Shown here: positions 1 to 9,104 of the stretch, piece after piece
Numbering within the stretch: position 1 is the first letter of the stretch
Layout of the letters: the number at the start of each line of letters is the position of its first letter
Assembly (NCBI RefSeq): GCF_943913915.1
Contig: NZ_CALUAA010000003.1
Location: 1-64,000 of the forward strand
From: an uncultured Peptoniphilus sp.
GTDB taxonomy: Bacteria > Bacillota > Clostridia > Tissierellales > Peptoniphilaceae
DNA: 64,000 bases
Reading direction: 5' to 3'
Made by a program: the position numbers and the translations under genes
Notes under the pieces: model-generated
What the model saw: only the letters and a program-made list of their open reading frames with translations
The model's database searches: none
Told to the model about the DNA's origin: nothing

Positions 1-44
1 TTGGTGCTTCCGGAAAAAATGGCGAAAACAGAATAAATAGGACG

Positions 45-73
45 AACTCTCGCAAGCTTTGCGGGAGTTTTTA
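45..73 (+). terminator. Rho-independent terminator of the gene before serC
   Basis: A ten-pair stem with a very short loop is followed by a run of T. It closes a gene that lies almost wholly outside the window. Bases 1-40 hold at most the last dozen codons of that gene; two frames both end before this hairpin (at 36 and at 40), so the protein cannot be named. Confidence 0.75.
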
Positions 74-120
74 TTTGGCAAAAATCGATGAGTTTCTACA
101 AATATATTTCCGCGAGGTGA

Positions 121-149
121 TTGTAAGATTCTAAAATCAGGCGTATAAT
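121..149 (+). promoter_or_regulatory. Promoter of the serC operon
   Basis: TTGTAA at 121-126 and TATAAT at 144-149 are separated by 17 bases, a good sigma-A arrangement. The leader to the serC start is about 60 bases and shows no T-box or riboswitch features. A strong AGGAGG ribosome-binding site lies at about 205-210. Confidence 0.7.
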
Positions 150-215
150 GATGAAATACCATTCATAATTTAGAACGGTAAAGCGAGAAAATGTTTTTTT
201 AATCAGGAGGTTACC

Positions 216-1301
216 ATGGAAAGAGTTTTTAATTTTTCTGCAGGGCCGTCGACGCTCCCCGTAGAGGTTTTGGAAAAAGCATCTAAAGACATGATGAACT
301 TTAACGGCTGCGGCATGTCCGTAATGGAAATGAGCCATCGAAGTTCAGAATACGGCGCGATCCAAGCGGATGCCAAGGCTTCCCTTCGATCTCTTCTTTC
401 ATTGGACGAAAACCACGACGTCTTATTTTTACAAGGCGGCGGTTCTTTGCAATTCACAATGATTCCCTTAAATTTACTCTCTGAAGAAGATTCAGCATCC
501 TACGTAATCTCCGGCTCCTGGGCGAAAAAAGCCTATCAAGAAGCTGCGAAGCTGCGAAAGGTAAATGTCATGTCGTCTTCGGAAGAAGACGGCTTTTCTT
601 ATTTTCCGGAAATTTTCGCCGACAAGATGAAGCCCACGGACAAATACATTTACACCTGTGTCAACAATACGATTTACGGCACGCGCCTCGCCCCTGAAAA
701 ATTAGCATCAGTAGACGCCACCTTGGTCTGCGATATGTCGTCGAATATTTTGACGGAATCCTACGATTTTAATAAACCCGGCCTTATTTTTGCCGGCGCG
801 CAAAAAAATCTCGGTGCCAGCGGCGTGACCGTCGTCGTTTTAAATAAAGGGCTCCTCGCTACAAAAGAAGGGGAACTCCCCACCATGCTCGATTACAGAA
901 CCCATATTGAAAAAGACTCCATGTTCAACACGCCCCCTTGCTACAATATATACATTTGCGGCTTGGTTTTGGATTGGGTGAAACGCATGGGCGGCGTCTC
1001 CGCTATGGAAGCGCGAAACAAGGAAAAGGCGAAACTTTTGTACGACACCATCGACAACAGCGCGCTCTTTAAAAACAACATTCCCGAAGGGGATCGTTCC
1101 CTTACCAACATCGTCTTCGTAACGGGATCGAAGGATCTGGACGCCGAATTTGTAAAAGGCGCCAAGGAAAAAGGCATCGTCAATATTAAAGGCCACCGAA
1201 GCGTCGGCGGCATGCGGGCAAGTCTTTACAACGCCATGGAACTTGAGGGTGTTAAGCGACTTGTGGATTATATGAAGGAGTTTGAACGAAACAATGGCTG
1301 A
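216..1301 (+). CDS. serC: Phosphoserine aminotransferase
   Basis: This 361-residue class-V, PLP-dependent aminotransferase converts 3-phosphohydroxypyruvate and glutamate to phosphoserine and 2-oxoglutarate in serine synthesis. The N-terminus reads NFSAGPSTLP, the family signature, and the PLP lysine lies in GAQKNLGASG. The length is normal for SerC. The ATG follows a strong AGGAGG. The stop codon overlaps the serA start, so translation is likely coupled. It is the first gene of serC-serA-DUF1015. PdxB-type use in vitamin B6 synthesis is possible but nothing nearby supports it. Confidence 0.95.
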   Translation: MERVFNFSAGPSTLPVEVLEKASKDMMNFNGCGMSVMEMSHRSSEYGAIQADAKASLRSLLSLDENHDVLFLQGGGSLQFTMIPLNLLSEEDSASYVISGSWAKKAYQEAAKLRKVNVMSSSEEDGFSYFPEIFADKMKPTDKYIYTCVNNTIYGTRLAPEKLASVDATLVCDMSSNILTESYDFNKPGLIFAGAQKNLGASGVTVVVLNKGLLATKEGELPTMLDYRTHIEKDSMFNTPPCYNIYICGLVLDWVKRMGGVSAMEARNKEKAKLLYDTIDNSALFKNNIPEGDRSLTNIVFVTGSKDLDAEFVKGAKEKGIVNIKGHRSVGGMRASLYNAMELEGVKRLVDYMKEFERNNG

Positions 1302-2481
1302 CTTTATTACTGATCAAAAGAAAACCTATAAAATAAAAACCATTAATAATATTTCCGAAGAAGGTCTTAAGCTTTTGCCGGATAATTTTATCGCCGGGCC
1401 CGATATTGAAGACCCCGATGCGATTCTCGTAAGAAGTGCCGATCTTCACGATTACGAATTTACGAAAAATGTGCGCTTTATCGGAAGAGCCGGCGCGGGG
1501 GTCAACAATATCCCCGTGGATCGCTGCTCGGAACTTGGCATCGTCGTCAGCAAGGCGCCGGGCGCCAATGCCAACGGCGTCAAAGAATTGGCGCTTACGG
1601 CGCTCCTCTTGGCGTCGAGAGATATTTTAGGCGGCATCGACTGGGTGCGCGATTACGGGAAAGACGATATTGCAAAAGAGGTGGAAAGCAATAAAAAGCG
1701 TTTTGCAGGGCCGGAACTTATGGGGAAAACCTTGGGGATTATCGGCCTCGGCGCTACCGGGCGCAGAGTGGCGAAAATGGGCATCGACATGGGCATGGAC
1801 GTCTACGGTTACGATCCCTTCCTTTCCATTGGAAACGCCCTTCACCTGGATACGCGGGTCAATGTAGTGGAGGATGCGAAAGATCTTTTTAAAGTATGCG
1901 ATTACATTACCATCCACATTCCCTACACGCCGGATACGAAAAATTTCGTAGGAGAAGAACTCCTTTCCGTGGCAAAAGACGGCGTGCGCCTTATTAACAT
2001 TGCCAGAGGCGGCCTCGTGGATTTGAAAGTGCTTAGAAACTATTTGGAATCGGGAAAAGTGGCGAAATACGTAGTGGATTTCCCCGATCCCGAGTCCGTC
2101 ACCCTTCCCAACACCATTAACATTCCCCACTTAGGCGCCTCCACGCCGGAGAGCGAAGAAAATTCGGCGAAGATGGTCGTGCGCCAAGCGGTAGATTACC
2201 TTACCAACGGCAACATTCGCTACTCCGTTAACTTCCCCGACAGCAACATGGGCACCTGCAAGAGCGTGGCGCGGGTGACGGTCAATCACCGCAACATTCC
2301 CAATATGATCGGTCAAATTACGGCGGTGCTTGCGGAAGAACATATTAACATCGCCAATCTTTTGAACCGCCACCGCACGGAATGGGCGTGCACCATGATC
2401 GACGTCGACTCCCCGGTGAACGAAGCGTTACGGGAAAAAATCCTCGCCATCGACGGCGTGGTGCGCGTGCGCTTTTTATAA
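1294..2481 (+). CDS. serA: D-3-phosphoglycerate dehydrogenase
   Basis: This 395-residue cytoplasmic enzyme oxidises 3-phosphoglycerate to 3-phosphohydroxypyruvate, the first step of serine synthesis. The NAD-binding Rossmann motif GLGATGRRV lies near residue 148, the substrate/catalytic segments RGGLVD and HLGAST follow, and an ACT-like domain occupies roughly the last 75 residues (NMIGQITAVLAEEHINI). The chosen ATG overlaps the serC stop by eight bases. An in-frame TTG at 1282 is only one base from the Shine-Dalgarno sequence and is rejected. The short form, without the extra ASB domain, fits a feedback-regulated Clostridia-type enzyme, but regulation is inferred. Confidence 0.93.
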   Translation: MADFITDQKKTYKIKTINNISEEGLKLLPDNFIAGPDIEDPDAILVRSADLHDYEFTKNVRFIGRAGAGVNNIPVDRCSELGIVVSKAPGANANGVKELALTALLLASRDILGGIDWVRDYGKDDIAKEVESNKKRFAGPELMGKTLGIIGLGATGRRVAKMGIDMGMDVYGYDPFLSIGNALHLDTRVNVVEDAKDLFKVCDYITIHIPYTPDTKNFVGEELLSVAKDGVRLINIARGGLVDLKVLRNYLESGKVAKYVVDFPDPESVTLPNTINIPHLGASTPESEENSAKMVVRQAVDYLTNGNIRYSVNFPDSNMGTCKSVARVTVNHRNIPNMIGQITAVLAEEHINIANLLNRHRTEWACTMIDVDSPVNEALREKILAIDGVVRVRFL

Positions 2482-2489
2482 GGTGTATT

Positions 2490-3716
2490 ATGGTTAAAAT
2501 CAGAGCATTTCGAGCCGTTCGGCCAAAAAATGAGTACGCCAAAGAAGTAGCCGCCCTTCCCTACGATGTCTTTTCCGTAGCCGAGGCGCGGGAAGAAATT
2601 CGCCGCCATCCGAAATCCTTCCTTCAAGTGGATCTTCCGGAAGCCACTGTTGAAGGAGAGGTGGAAGGCTCGGTTAATAAAATCGGAAAGCAACATTTCG
2701 ATCGGATGCAAGAAGAAGGCCTTTTTTACAGTGAAGAGGCCCCTTGCCTTTACGTCTACGAATTGGAGCGGGACGGACACAGACAGCGGGGTTTAATGTG
2801 CCTCGCTTCCGTGGACGATTATCTCGACGATAAGATTAAAAAACACGAAAAGACCCGGAGGGAAAAAGAAGAAAATCGCGTGGACCACATCGACACGTTG
2901 GACGCCCAAACCGGCCCCATCTTTTTAACCTATCGTAATCAAAAGGCAATCGATGCCTTAATCGACGAGTCGACGAAAAAAGAGCCCCTCGCCTTTACCA
3001 CAGATGACGACACGACCCACCGCCTGTGGACGATCGACGACGAGGATGTCATTGGTGAGATCGTGGAAAACTTTAAATCCCTGGATGCCCTTTACATCGC
3101 CGACGGACATCACCGCTCCGCATCGGCGGTGCGCGTCGGCGAAATGTGCCGAAAAGCCTATGGCCCCGGGAACGACGAAACCCCCTACAATTACTTTATG
3201 GCCATCGTCTATCCGGCGGAAGAATTAAAGGTTTATGATTACAATCGAGTGGTGGCCGATTTAAACGGACTCACCTTAGAGGAATTTCTCGAAAGAATCG
3301 GCGACAACTTTTCGGTAGAAGAAGAAAATGCCGAAGTGCATCCCCGTGAAAAAGGCGAGTTCGGCATGTACGTCGACGGCAAATGGTATCGCCTGCGCTA
3401 CAAGGGCGAGGCCATCGACGATGTTATCGAAGGCTTGGACGTTTCCATTTTGCAAAACTTTTTGCTCGCCCCGGTTTTGGGGATCGGCGATCCGAGAAGC
3501 GATAAACGCATCGATTTCGTCGGCGGCGTGCGCGGATTAAAAGAGCTGGAGCGGCGCGTAAAAGAGGATATGACCGTGGCCTTTTCCATGTTCCCCACGT
3601 CTTTAGACGATTTAATGGCCGTGGCCGACGCCGGCAAAGTCATGCCGCCGAAGTCCACTTGGTTTGAACCGAAACCGAGAAGCGGCCTGTTTATCCATCC
3701 TTTGGAAACGAAATAG
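2490..3716 (+). CDS. DUF1015 family protein in the serine operon
   Basis: This 408-residue soluble protein belongs to the DUF1015 (COG4198) family, whose biochemical role I do not know with certainty. It starts eight bases after the serA stop (MVKIRAFRAVRP), is the third gene of the serine operon and ends at a shared terminator. The most striking motif is DGHHR at residues 205-209. A similar DGHHR/GxHR motif occurs in the nucleotide-binding site of the ParB/sulfiredoxin superfamily, which includes free-serine kinases. No phosphoserine phosphatase gene is nearby, so a role in the phosphoserine/serine step is an attractive inference. A longer in-frame start inside serA is rejected. Confidence 0.85.
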   Translation: MVKIRAFRAVRPKNEYAKEVAALPYDVFSVAEAREEIRRHPKSFLQVDLPEATVEGEVEGSVNKIGKQHFDRMQEEGLFYSEEAPCLYVYELERDGHRQRGLMCLASVDDYLDDKIKKHEKTRREKEENRVDHIDTLDAQTGPIFLTYRNQKAIDALIDESTKKEPLAFTTDDDTTHRLWTIDDEDVIGEIVENFKSLDALYIADGHHRSASAVRVGEMCRKAYGPGNDETPYNYFMAIVYPAEELKVYDYNRVVADLNGLTLEEFLERIGDNFSVEEENAEVHPREKGEFGMYVDGKWYRLRYKGEAIDDVIEGLDVSILQNFLLAPVLGIGDPRSDKRIDFVGGVRGLKELERRVKEDMTVAFSMFPTSLDDLMAVADAGKVMPPKSTWFEPKPRSGLFIHPLETK

Positions 3717-3723
3717 AAAAAAG

Positions 3724-3754
3724 AATCCCCCTTTCCTACATGGAGAGGGGGATT
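3724..3754. terminator. Bidirectional terminator between convergent genes
   Basis: A nine-pair stem (AATCCCCCT with AGGGGGATT) is flanked by A-rich sequence on one side and T on the other. It sits between the stop codons of the DUF1015 gene and the SLH/CAP gene and probably serves both. Confidence 0.8.
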
Positions 3755-3760
3755 TTGCGT

Positions 3761-4894
3761 TTATTTATAAAAACTCATGGCGACGACGAGAATGCCCGTG
3801 TTCGGGTAATCTTTGTCGCCGTATGTTTTATCCGCGTAATTTCCGCAGGCCATGAAGCGATTTTCCGGATCGAGAATATTGGCGCGGTGGCTTGGGCTCG
3901 CCATCCAAAGGCGGAAGGATTCTTCGGCGAGAAATTTAGGATCGGCGAGATAGGATGGATTCTTCCCATCGCCATAGGGCAAGCCGTACATTAAGAGGTT
4001 TTCTCCGAGATGAGGACGGGGATCGAAGGGAAGATAATCGAAGGCGGTGTAAAAAGGCGCGCCGTCTGTTCGCTTGTGGCGGTGGCCTTTTACGCGGATG
4101 TCGCCGTATTTCGCCAGTTCCTCGGCGCGAATTTTCGTGCCCCGCTCCAGAGAGACCATGTACTGCAAAGGTTTGAGATTGTTTTTTGCCCGCACATCGT
4201 TTATCAGACGGAGCATCTCTTCCCGGTAAAGAGCCTTGTCGAAAGTAGAGCCCTCATTAAATCCCTTCATCTGCTGCAGATACATTTCCTTCGGGGAGGG
4301 AGTGTACTTTATTTTCCCCTCGGGGTCCGACATCTCTCGGGCATCGTAAAGGGTGGTAAAGACGTGGCGGCGGAGGGCAGGTGTATTCGCCGGAAAAGAC
4401 GAGACAGAAAATTCGAAGGATCCCGCCAGTTCCATCCAGCCTAAGGGCCAGGGAATGAAGGCGATATCTTCCGGGCTCGTGGCGGGCGCCGCCATAAGGC
4501 CGGCGATTTTCGCCACCTCGCCATAACTTACCGGCCTGTCCGGGCGAAAGCTCCCGTCTTCGTAGCCCGCCAGTAGAGGAAGTTTGCCCTTATCCGCCAG
4601 GGAGAGGACGTTAATAAAGCCGTTGGCCCAGTGGCTTTTTCTTACATCGGCGTAGTGGCTTTGTTTATACCGCATCTTTTCGGCGTCTTCCCGTCGATTT
4701 TCCAAACTGACGATCACCTTGGTCAGCTCTCCTCGGGTAATGGGGCGATCTAAAGCCAGGCCCGTGCCGTCCCCCTCTACGATGCGGTTTTTAACGAAAT
4801 GCTCGATCTTCTCCTCCTCTCCCATCTGCTTCGCAAAGGCGGGGAGGGGAAGGGCGAGTAGGAAAGCGAGGGCAAGTAAAAATAGTCGTTTCAA
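3761..4894 (-). CDS. SLH-domain surface protein with a CAP (SCP/PR-1) domain
   Basis: This 377-residue secreted protein starts with a clear signal peptide (MKRLFLLALAFLLALPLPAFA). Residues about 30-190 carry S-layer-homology repeats, recognisable by GYEDGSFRPDRPVSYGEVAK, which would bind cell-wall polymers. Residues about 235-377 form a CAP/SCP domain with SPSHRANILDPENRFMACG, close to the YkwD-type signature. Proteins of this build are anchored at the surface; the activity of bacterial CAP domains is poorly known. It looks monocistronic, with a terminator on each side. Confidence 0.88.
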   Translation of the reverse strand: MKRLFLLALAFLLALPLPAFAKQMGEEEKIEHFVKNRIVEGDGTGLALDRPITRGELTKVIVSLENRREDAEKMRYKQSHYADVRKSHWANGFINVLSLADKGKLPLLAGYEDGSFRPDRPVSYGEVAKIAGLMAAPATSPEDIAFIPWPLGWMELAGSFEFSVSSFPANTPALRRHVFTTLYDAREMSDPEGKIKYTPSPKEMYLQQMKGFNEGSTFDKALYREEMLRLINDVRAKNNLKPLQYMVSLERGTKIRAEELAKYGDIRVKGHRHKRTDGAPFYTAFDYLPFDPRPHLGENLLMYGLPYGDGKNPSYLADPKFLAEESFRLWMASPSHRANILDPENRFMACGNYADKTYGDKDYPNTGILVVAMSFYK

Positions 4895-4911
4895 ATGTGT
4901 CTCCTTATAAA

Positions 4912-4932
4912 ATGAGCGGCTCGAAAGCCGCT
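4912..4932 (-). terminator. Hairpin after the CorC-type gene
   Basis: GCGGCT and AGCCGC pair around a CGAA loop between the stop of the CBS-domain gene and the start of the SLH/CAP gene. The T-run on the minus strand is weak, so it may only attenuate transcription. Confidence 0.5.
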
Positions 4933-4939
4933 TAAAAGT

Positions 4940-6268
4940 TTAGTCCTGTTCTTCCTCTTCTTCCAAGAGCTTGATTTCCACGCGGGAAATCCGCTTGTCG
5001 GAAACGGCGAGGGTGGTGAGGCGAATGGAATTTTTGTAAAGGACGCTGTGTTTTTTCGTGTCTTCCGGTTCGGGAATAAAGCCTAGAAGCTCGATGGTAA
5101 GGCCGGAAATAGTTTCGTGGTTTTCGCTTTCCAGCTCGATGTCCAGCTCCTCATTAATAGTATCCAGTTCCATCATGCCGTCGGCGACATAAGTGGAATG
5201 ATTTACTTTCAAAATGGGGGGCATATCGTCGTCGTATTCGTCCTCGATTTCGCCGACGATTTCTTCGACGATGTCCTCGATGGTGACCATGCCGGCAAGG
5301 CCGCCGTATTCGTCGATTAAAATGGCCAGGTAATTCTTCGTGTTTTGAAGTTCCTGAAGCAGACGGTCGATGTTTTTCGTCTCGGGTACGAAGTAGGGTT
5401 TCTTCATGACCTTGTCGATGTTGATGGTCTTATAATCCTGCTTGGCGTATTCCACGAAAAGATCTTTAATATAGATGGTCCCTACGATATTGTCCGGTCC
5501 GTCCCGGTAGACAGGCACACGAGAATAGCCCGATTCCAGCATATCTCGGATCATGTTTTGATCGAAATCATCATAGTCGATCATGTAAAGGGAGGTGCGA
5601 GGGGTCATGATTTCGTAGGCGAGCTTGTCGTCGAAGGCCATAATATTGACCATCATAACCTCGCCGCTTTCGTTGATGACACCGTGTTGATGGCCTACGC
5701 GGAGATAACTTTTAATTTCTTCCTCACTGATGTTTTTCTCCACATCTTCAGAATATTTGCCTGTGGCCTTTAAGACGAGGGTGGTGGAGAAGGCGAGAAA
5801 GCGAATGTAGGGTGAGGCGAGCTTATAAAAAAAGGCGATAAATTTTGCGGATTTCAGCGCCGTCTTTTCAGTGTGTTGAAGGGCCACACGCTTGGGTACC
5901 AATTCTCCGAAGACCAATGTAAGGTAGGAGAGAATAAAGAGGATGATGATAAAGGCGACGGTACCGCTATAGGGGACGCCGAGGGATGCGATGTGATAGG
6001 CGAGGAGAGCGCTCAAACTTCTCGCCGCAAGTCCTGCGGAGAAAAATCCCGCCAGGGTCATTCCCACGCGTAGGGACGAGAGGAAGCGGGTCTGATCTTC
6101 TGTGAGTTTTAAAAGCGTGGCGGCGCGCTTGTCTCCCTCCTCCGCCATATCCTCGATGCGTTGGCGATTTAAAGACACCATGGCGATTTCTGCGGATGCA
6201 AAAAAACCGTGTATAACGGTAAGAGCGATGATGAGTATCAGTTCCGGTACGAGATCGGCAATTTCCAT
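4940..6268 (-). CDS. HlyC/CorC family CBS-domain membrane protein
   Basis: This 442-residue protein has the usual order of the family: an N-terminal DUF21/CNNM transmembrane domain (residues about 1-190), two CBS domains (about 205-330, MTPRTSLYMID and LAILIDEYGGLAGMVTIEDIVEEIVGEIEDE) and a C-terminal CorC_HlyC domain. Relatives take part in magnesium or cobalt efflux and tolerance; no M-box leader is visible here. It is transcribed away from the aminopeptidase gene. The ATG follows an AGGAGG-like site at about 6275-6281. Confidence 0.9.
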   Translation of the reverse strand: MEIADLVPELILIIALTVIHGFFASAEIAMVSLNRQRIEDMAEEGDKRAATLLKLTEDQTRFLSSLRVGMTLAGFFSAGLAARSLSALLAYHIASLGVPYSGTVAFIIILFILSYLTLVFGELVPKRVALQHTEKTALKSAKFIAFFYKLASPYIRFLAFSTTLVLKATGKYSEDVEKNISEEEIKSYLRVGHQHGVINESGEVMMVNIMAFDDKLAYEIMTPRTSLYMIDYDDFDQNMIRDMLESGYSRVPVYRDGPDNIVGTIYIKDLFVEYAKQDYKTINIDKVMKKPYFVPETKNIDRLLQELQNTKNYLAILIDEYGGLAGMVTIEDIVEEIVGEIEDEYDDDMPPILKVNHSTYVADGMMELDTINEELDIELESENHETISGLTIELLGFIPEPEDTKKHSVLYKNSIRLTTLAVSDKRISRVEIKLLEEEEEQD

Positions 6269-6387
6269 TTAAATAAAATCCTCCTTTATATACATTAGAT
6301 TATACCCTGAAAAAGGGGAGTGTGTGGGAAATATCGTGGAACCGCCGAAATTTTTGCTATACAATGGGAGTTGAGAAAGGAGAGCTT

Positions 6388-7647
6388 ATGGATATTCAAA
6401 AATTTTCGGACTTTATCGACAAAAGCCCCACCTCTTATCAGGTGGCGCGTCATTTTATAGAAGAGGCGGAAGGATTTACGCCTTTAAATCCCGAAGAAGC
6501 TTGGGACTTAAAAGAGGGGAAGGGATACAGCATGGTCGTCGACGACGGCGGCGTCCTTCTCTTCCGCTTGGGAAGTCTTGATAAGGAGAAGATGGCCTTT
6601 AAGGCGGTGTTAAGCCACACGGATAGCCCCCTCTTGAAGCTGCTCCCGGGCGGCGTACACGACATAGACGGCGGCGTGCGCTTCGATGTGGAACCTTATG
6701 GCGCCATCATTCGCTCCACTTGGTTGGATCGTCCCCTTTCCCTGGCGGGTCGTGTTCTTGTAGAAGATGAGGGAGTAAAGAGCATACCCGTGGATTTCGG
6801 ATATGCTCTGGCGACGATTCCCAATCTGGCGCCCCATCTTCATAGAGAAGTGAACACGGGCCACGTCTACGAGCCGGGAAAAGATCTCGTGCCTCTCGGC
6901 GGCGAAAGTTTTAAGGACGGAGGCTTTTTAAGGGAACTGGCTTATGTGGCCGGCGTGAAAGAGGACACAATTTTAGATTACGATCTTTATTTTTACGCCG
7001 CGGAAAAATCGGAGACCGTGGGCAAAGAGGGAGAATGGCTTTCCGCTCCCCGATTGGATAATCTCGCCACGGCCTATCCGGCTTTTTGCGCCCTTATGGA
7101 AGCGGAGAAGTCGAAGGCGACGATCATGCTCTATATTACAGACAACGAAGAAGTGGGCAGCTTGACGAAAAGCGGTGGAGACAGCAGTTTTTTTGCCAAT
7201 GTATTAAAGAGAATTACCCTTCCCGCCGGGGAAGAGGCTTTTTACCGCGCCCTTTCCCGCAGTTTCTTAATGAGCGCGGACATGGCCCACGCCTATCATC
7301 CGAATTATTTGGACCGATCCAATCCCTCGGCGTCGCCGAAGCTCGGAGAGGGCGTGGCCATTAAGACCGGCGCCGCGAGAAGCTACGCCACTCAAGGCCA
7401 CAGCAGCGCTCGCTTTAAATCTCTGATGAAAAAACAAAATCTCAAGGTGCAATACTTCGCCAATCCCCACGGGCAAAGGGGCGGCTCCACTATCGGGCCT
7501 TTGAGCGTACGCCATGTAGACATCGAAGCCATCGACGTGGGCATCGCCACATGGGCCATGCATTCCCTCAGGGAAGTGGTCCACGTACGGGATGTAGAGG
7601 ATTTTTATAGCGCCATGAAGGCATTTTACGAAGACGACAACTTTTAA
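6388..7647 (+). CDS. apeB: M18 family aminopeptidase
   Basis: This 419-residue cytoplasmic metallopeptidase removes N-terminal residues from peptides. Family marks include SHTDSPLLKLLP (metal-binding histidine and aspartate), ITDNEEVGSLTKSG (catalytic and metal glutamates) and the C-terminal GGSTIGP. The length is near the usual 420-430. GAAAGGAG lies six bases upstream of the chosen ATG; an upstream in-frame ATG at 6322 has no ribosome-binding site. It is followed after 21 bases by a hydrolase gene and is probably cotranscribed with it. Confidence 0.92.
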   Translation: MDIQKFSDFIDKSPTSYQVARHFIEEAEGFTPLNPEEAWDLKEGKGYSMVVDDGGVLLFRLGSLDKEKMAFKAVLSHTDSPLLKLLPGGVHDIDGGVRFDVEPYGAIIRSTWLDRPLSLAGRVLVEDEGVKSIPVDFGYALATIPNLAPHLHREVNTGHVYEPGKDLVPLGGESFKDGGFLRELAYVAGVKEDTILDYDLYFYAAEKSETVGKEGEWLSAPRLDNLATAYPAFCALMEAEKSKATIMLYITDNEEVGSLTKSGGDSSFFANVLKRITLPAGEEAFYRALSRSFLMSADMAHAYHPNYLDRSNPSASPKLGEGVAIKTGAARSYATQGHSSARFKSLMKKQNLKVQYFANPHGQRGGSTIGPLSVRHVDIEAIDVGIATWAMHSLREVVHVRDVEDFYSAMKAFYEDDNF

Positions 7648-7668
7648 ACAGTAGAAAGAGAGGCAGTT

Positions 7669-8709
7669 GTGGGACGAAAGAATAAACAATGGTTAAAGGG
7701 CGCCCTGGCAGCAGGGGCTGTCCTCCCTCAATTGGCGCGCCGAATGGACAAGGTGCGCACGGATAAAGCCTATTATCGCTGGATAGAAGAGGGCATGAAT
7801 GACGACGCCCTTCTTTTGAGTGCAAGCGACCATCGGGAAGAGGGGGTCTATCCCTCGGTTGTAGACGGTCTTCCCCTGGCCTTTACGATAATAAAGGCGG
7901 AAGATCCCAAAGGCCTCGTGCAAATTATTCACGGTGCCCAGGAACACAGAGGCTATTATTTAGATTTCGCCGCAGCCTTGGCGAAGGAAGGCTACACGGT
8001 TTTCCTGTCGGACAATCGGGGCCACGGCGATTCCGTATCGGCGGATCACCCCAGGGCCTATATTTCTTCCATCGACGATTTGCTCGTGGATCAGTACAGT
8101 TTGACTGTGTATTTCAAGCGCCGCTTTCCCGGCCTTCCCCTCGCCCTTTTCGGCCATTCTTTCGGCTCTTTAATCGCCAGAAACTATATTATGGATCACG
8201 ACGATATGATCGATAAATTAATTTTAACGGGCGTCGTCTGCTATCCGCCCTCGGCAAAAATCGGCCTGGCCATCGGCAATATCGAACGCTTTTTTACAAA
8301 TGGCAAGCGAAGAGGCGCATTGGTAACCATGATGGACTCGAAGACCAAGGCGGCGCTCGATACCATCAGCAACAGTCCGGAGTTCTTAGACTCCTTTAAA
8401 GAAGACGAAAAACTCGTTACCCATTATTTAAACGGCGGCGCCATGGCCATTTGGGAAGCGGCGAGCCGACTAAAGGATACTTGGCGCTATAAAGTGAAAA
8501 ATCCGAGTCTCAAGGTACTCGTTTTAAACGGATCGGAAGACCCCCTGACCGGCGGCGTAGAGGGCCTTACGGATACGGCGAACACTTTTTATAATTTAGG
8601 GTATAGAGATTACGAAAACCGGGTATTCCCCCTTATGAAACACGACCTTCTCCACGAGGAGGCTACGGAATATGTTATGAAGGATATAATCGGTTTTTTG
8701 GAGAAGTAA
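7669..8709 (+). CDS. Alpha/beta hydrolase (lysophospholipase/monoglyceride-lipase type)
   Basis: This 346-residue protein starts at GTG after an AAAGAGAGG site. The hydrolase core shows the nucleophile elbow GHSFGS near residue 163, an oxyanion region HGAQEHRGYY, a likely acid in LNGSEDPLTG and a catalytic histidine near MKHDLLHE. This is the pattern of serine aminopeptidase S33/lysophospholipase proteins that act on acylglycerols or lysolipids. The substrate cannot be read from sequence. There is no signal peptide. Confidence 0.85.
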   Translation: MGRKNKQWLKGALAAGAVLPQLARRMDKVRTDKAYYRWIEEGMNDDALLLSASDHREEGVYPSVVDGLPLAFTIIKAEDPKGLVQIIHGAQEHRGYYLDFAAALAKEGYTVFLSDNRGHGDSVSADHPRAYISSIDDLLVDQYSLTVYFKRRFPGLPLALFGHSFGSLIARNYIMDHDDMIDKLILTGVVCYPPSAKIGLAIGNIERFFTNGKRRGALVTMMDSKTKAALDTISNSPEFLDSFKEDEKLVTHYLNGGAMAIWEAASRLKDTWRYKVKNPSLKVLVLNGSEDPLTGGVEGLTDTANTFYNLGYRDYENRVFPLMKHDLLHEEATEYVMKDIIGFLEK

Positions 8710-8742
8710 TAGAGCACGATTTTAAACACGAAAACATCAGCG

Positions 8743-8769
8743 CGACAGTTCGTCGCGAGAAATTTTTGG
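8743..8769 (+). terminator. Hairpin before the thiamine-binding-type gene
   Basis: CGCGAC pairs with GTCGCG around a short loop and is followed by five T. It overlaps the leader of the next gene, so it could terminate the hydrolase transcript or act as a leader stem. Confidence 0.45.
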
Positions 8770-8777
8770 AGGTTAAT

Positions 8778-9092
8778 ATGGCCGTTGTAGAACTTACACT
8801 TATTCCCATCGGAACGGAATCCACTTCCTGCAGCCCCTATGTGGCAGCAGCATACGATGCCGTCAAAGATAATGATAATGTTGAAATTCGACTTAATCCC
8901 ATGGGCACCGTCTTGGAAGGGGATATCGACGAACTCTTCGCATGTGTGCGGAAAATGCAGGAGGCTGTCTTTGAATCCGGCGCCGACCGTGTCTATTCGG
9001 TGGTTAAAATCGACGATCGACGGGACAAGAAGGGCAATCTGGATCAAAAGATCAATTCCGTTATGGACAAGGTCATGAATTCTGAAAAGTAG
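8778..9092 (+). CDS. MTH1187/YkoF family thiamine-binding-type protein
   Basis: This 104-residue protein matches the MTH1187 (DUF77) family, with the typical N-terminus MAVVELTLIPIGTE and the NPMGTVLEGDIDEL segment. Family members bind thiamine or related pyrimidines and are found as small ferredoxin-fold proteins in the cytoplasm. The ATG at 8778 follows TTTGGAGG; an upstream TTG at 8766 lies within that site and is rejected. It is followed by the Mrp ATPase gene after 12 bases. No TPP riboswitch is visible upstream. Confidence 0.85.
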   Translation: MAVVELTLIPIGTESTSCSPYVAAAYDAVKDNDNVEIRLNPMGTVLEGDIDELFACVRKMQEAVFESGADRVYSVVKIDDRRDKKGNLDQKINSVMDKVMNSEK

Positions 9093-9104
9093 TTAGGAAG
9101 TATT

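Noticed and set aside
2382..2489. Longer N-terminus for the DUF1015 protein
   Set aside because: It lies inside serA in another frame and lacks a ribosome-binding site; the start at 2490 gives the family-typical beginning.
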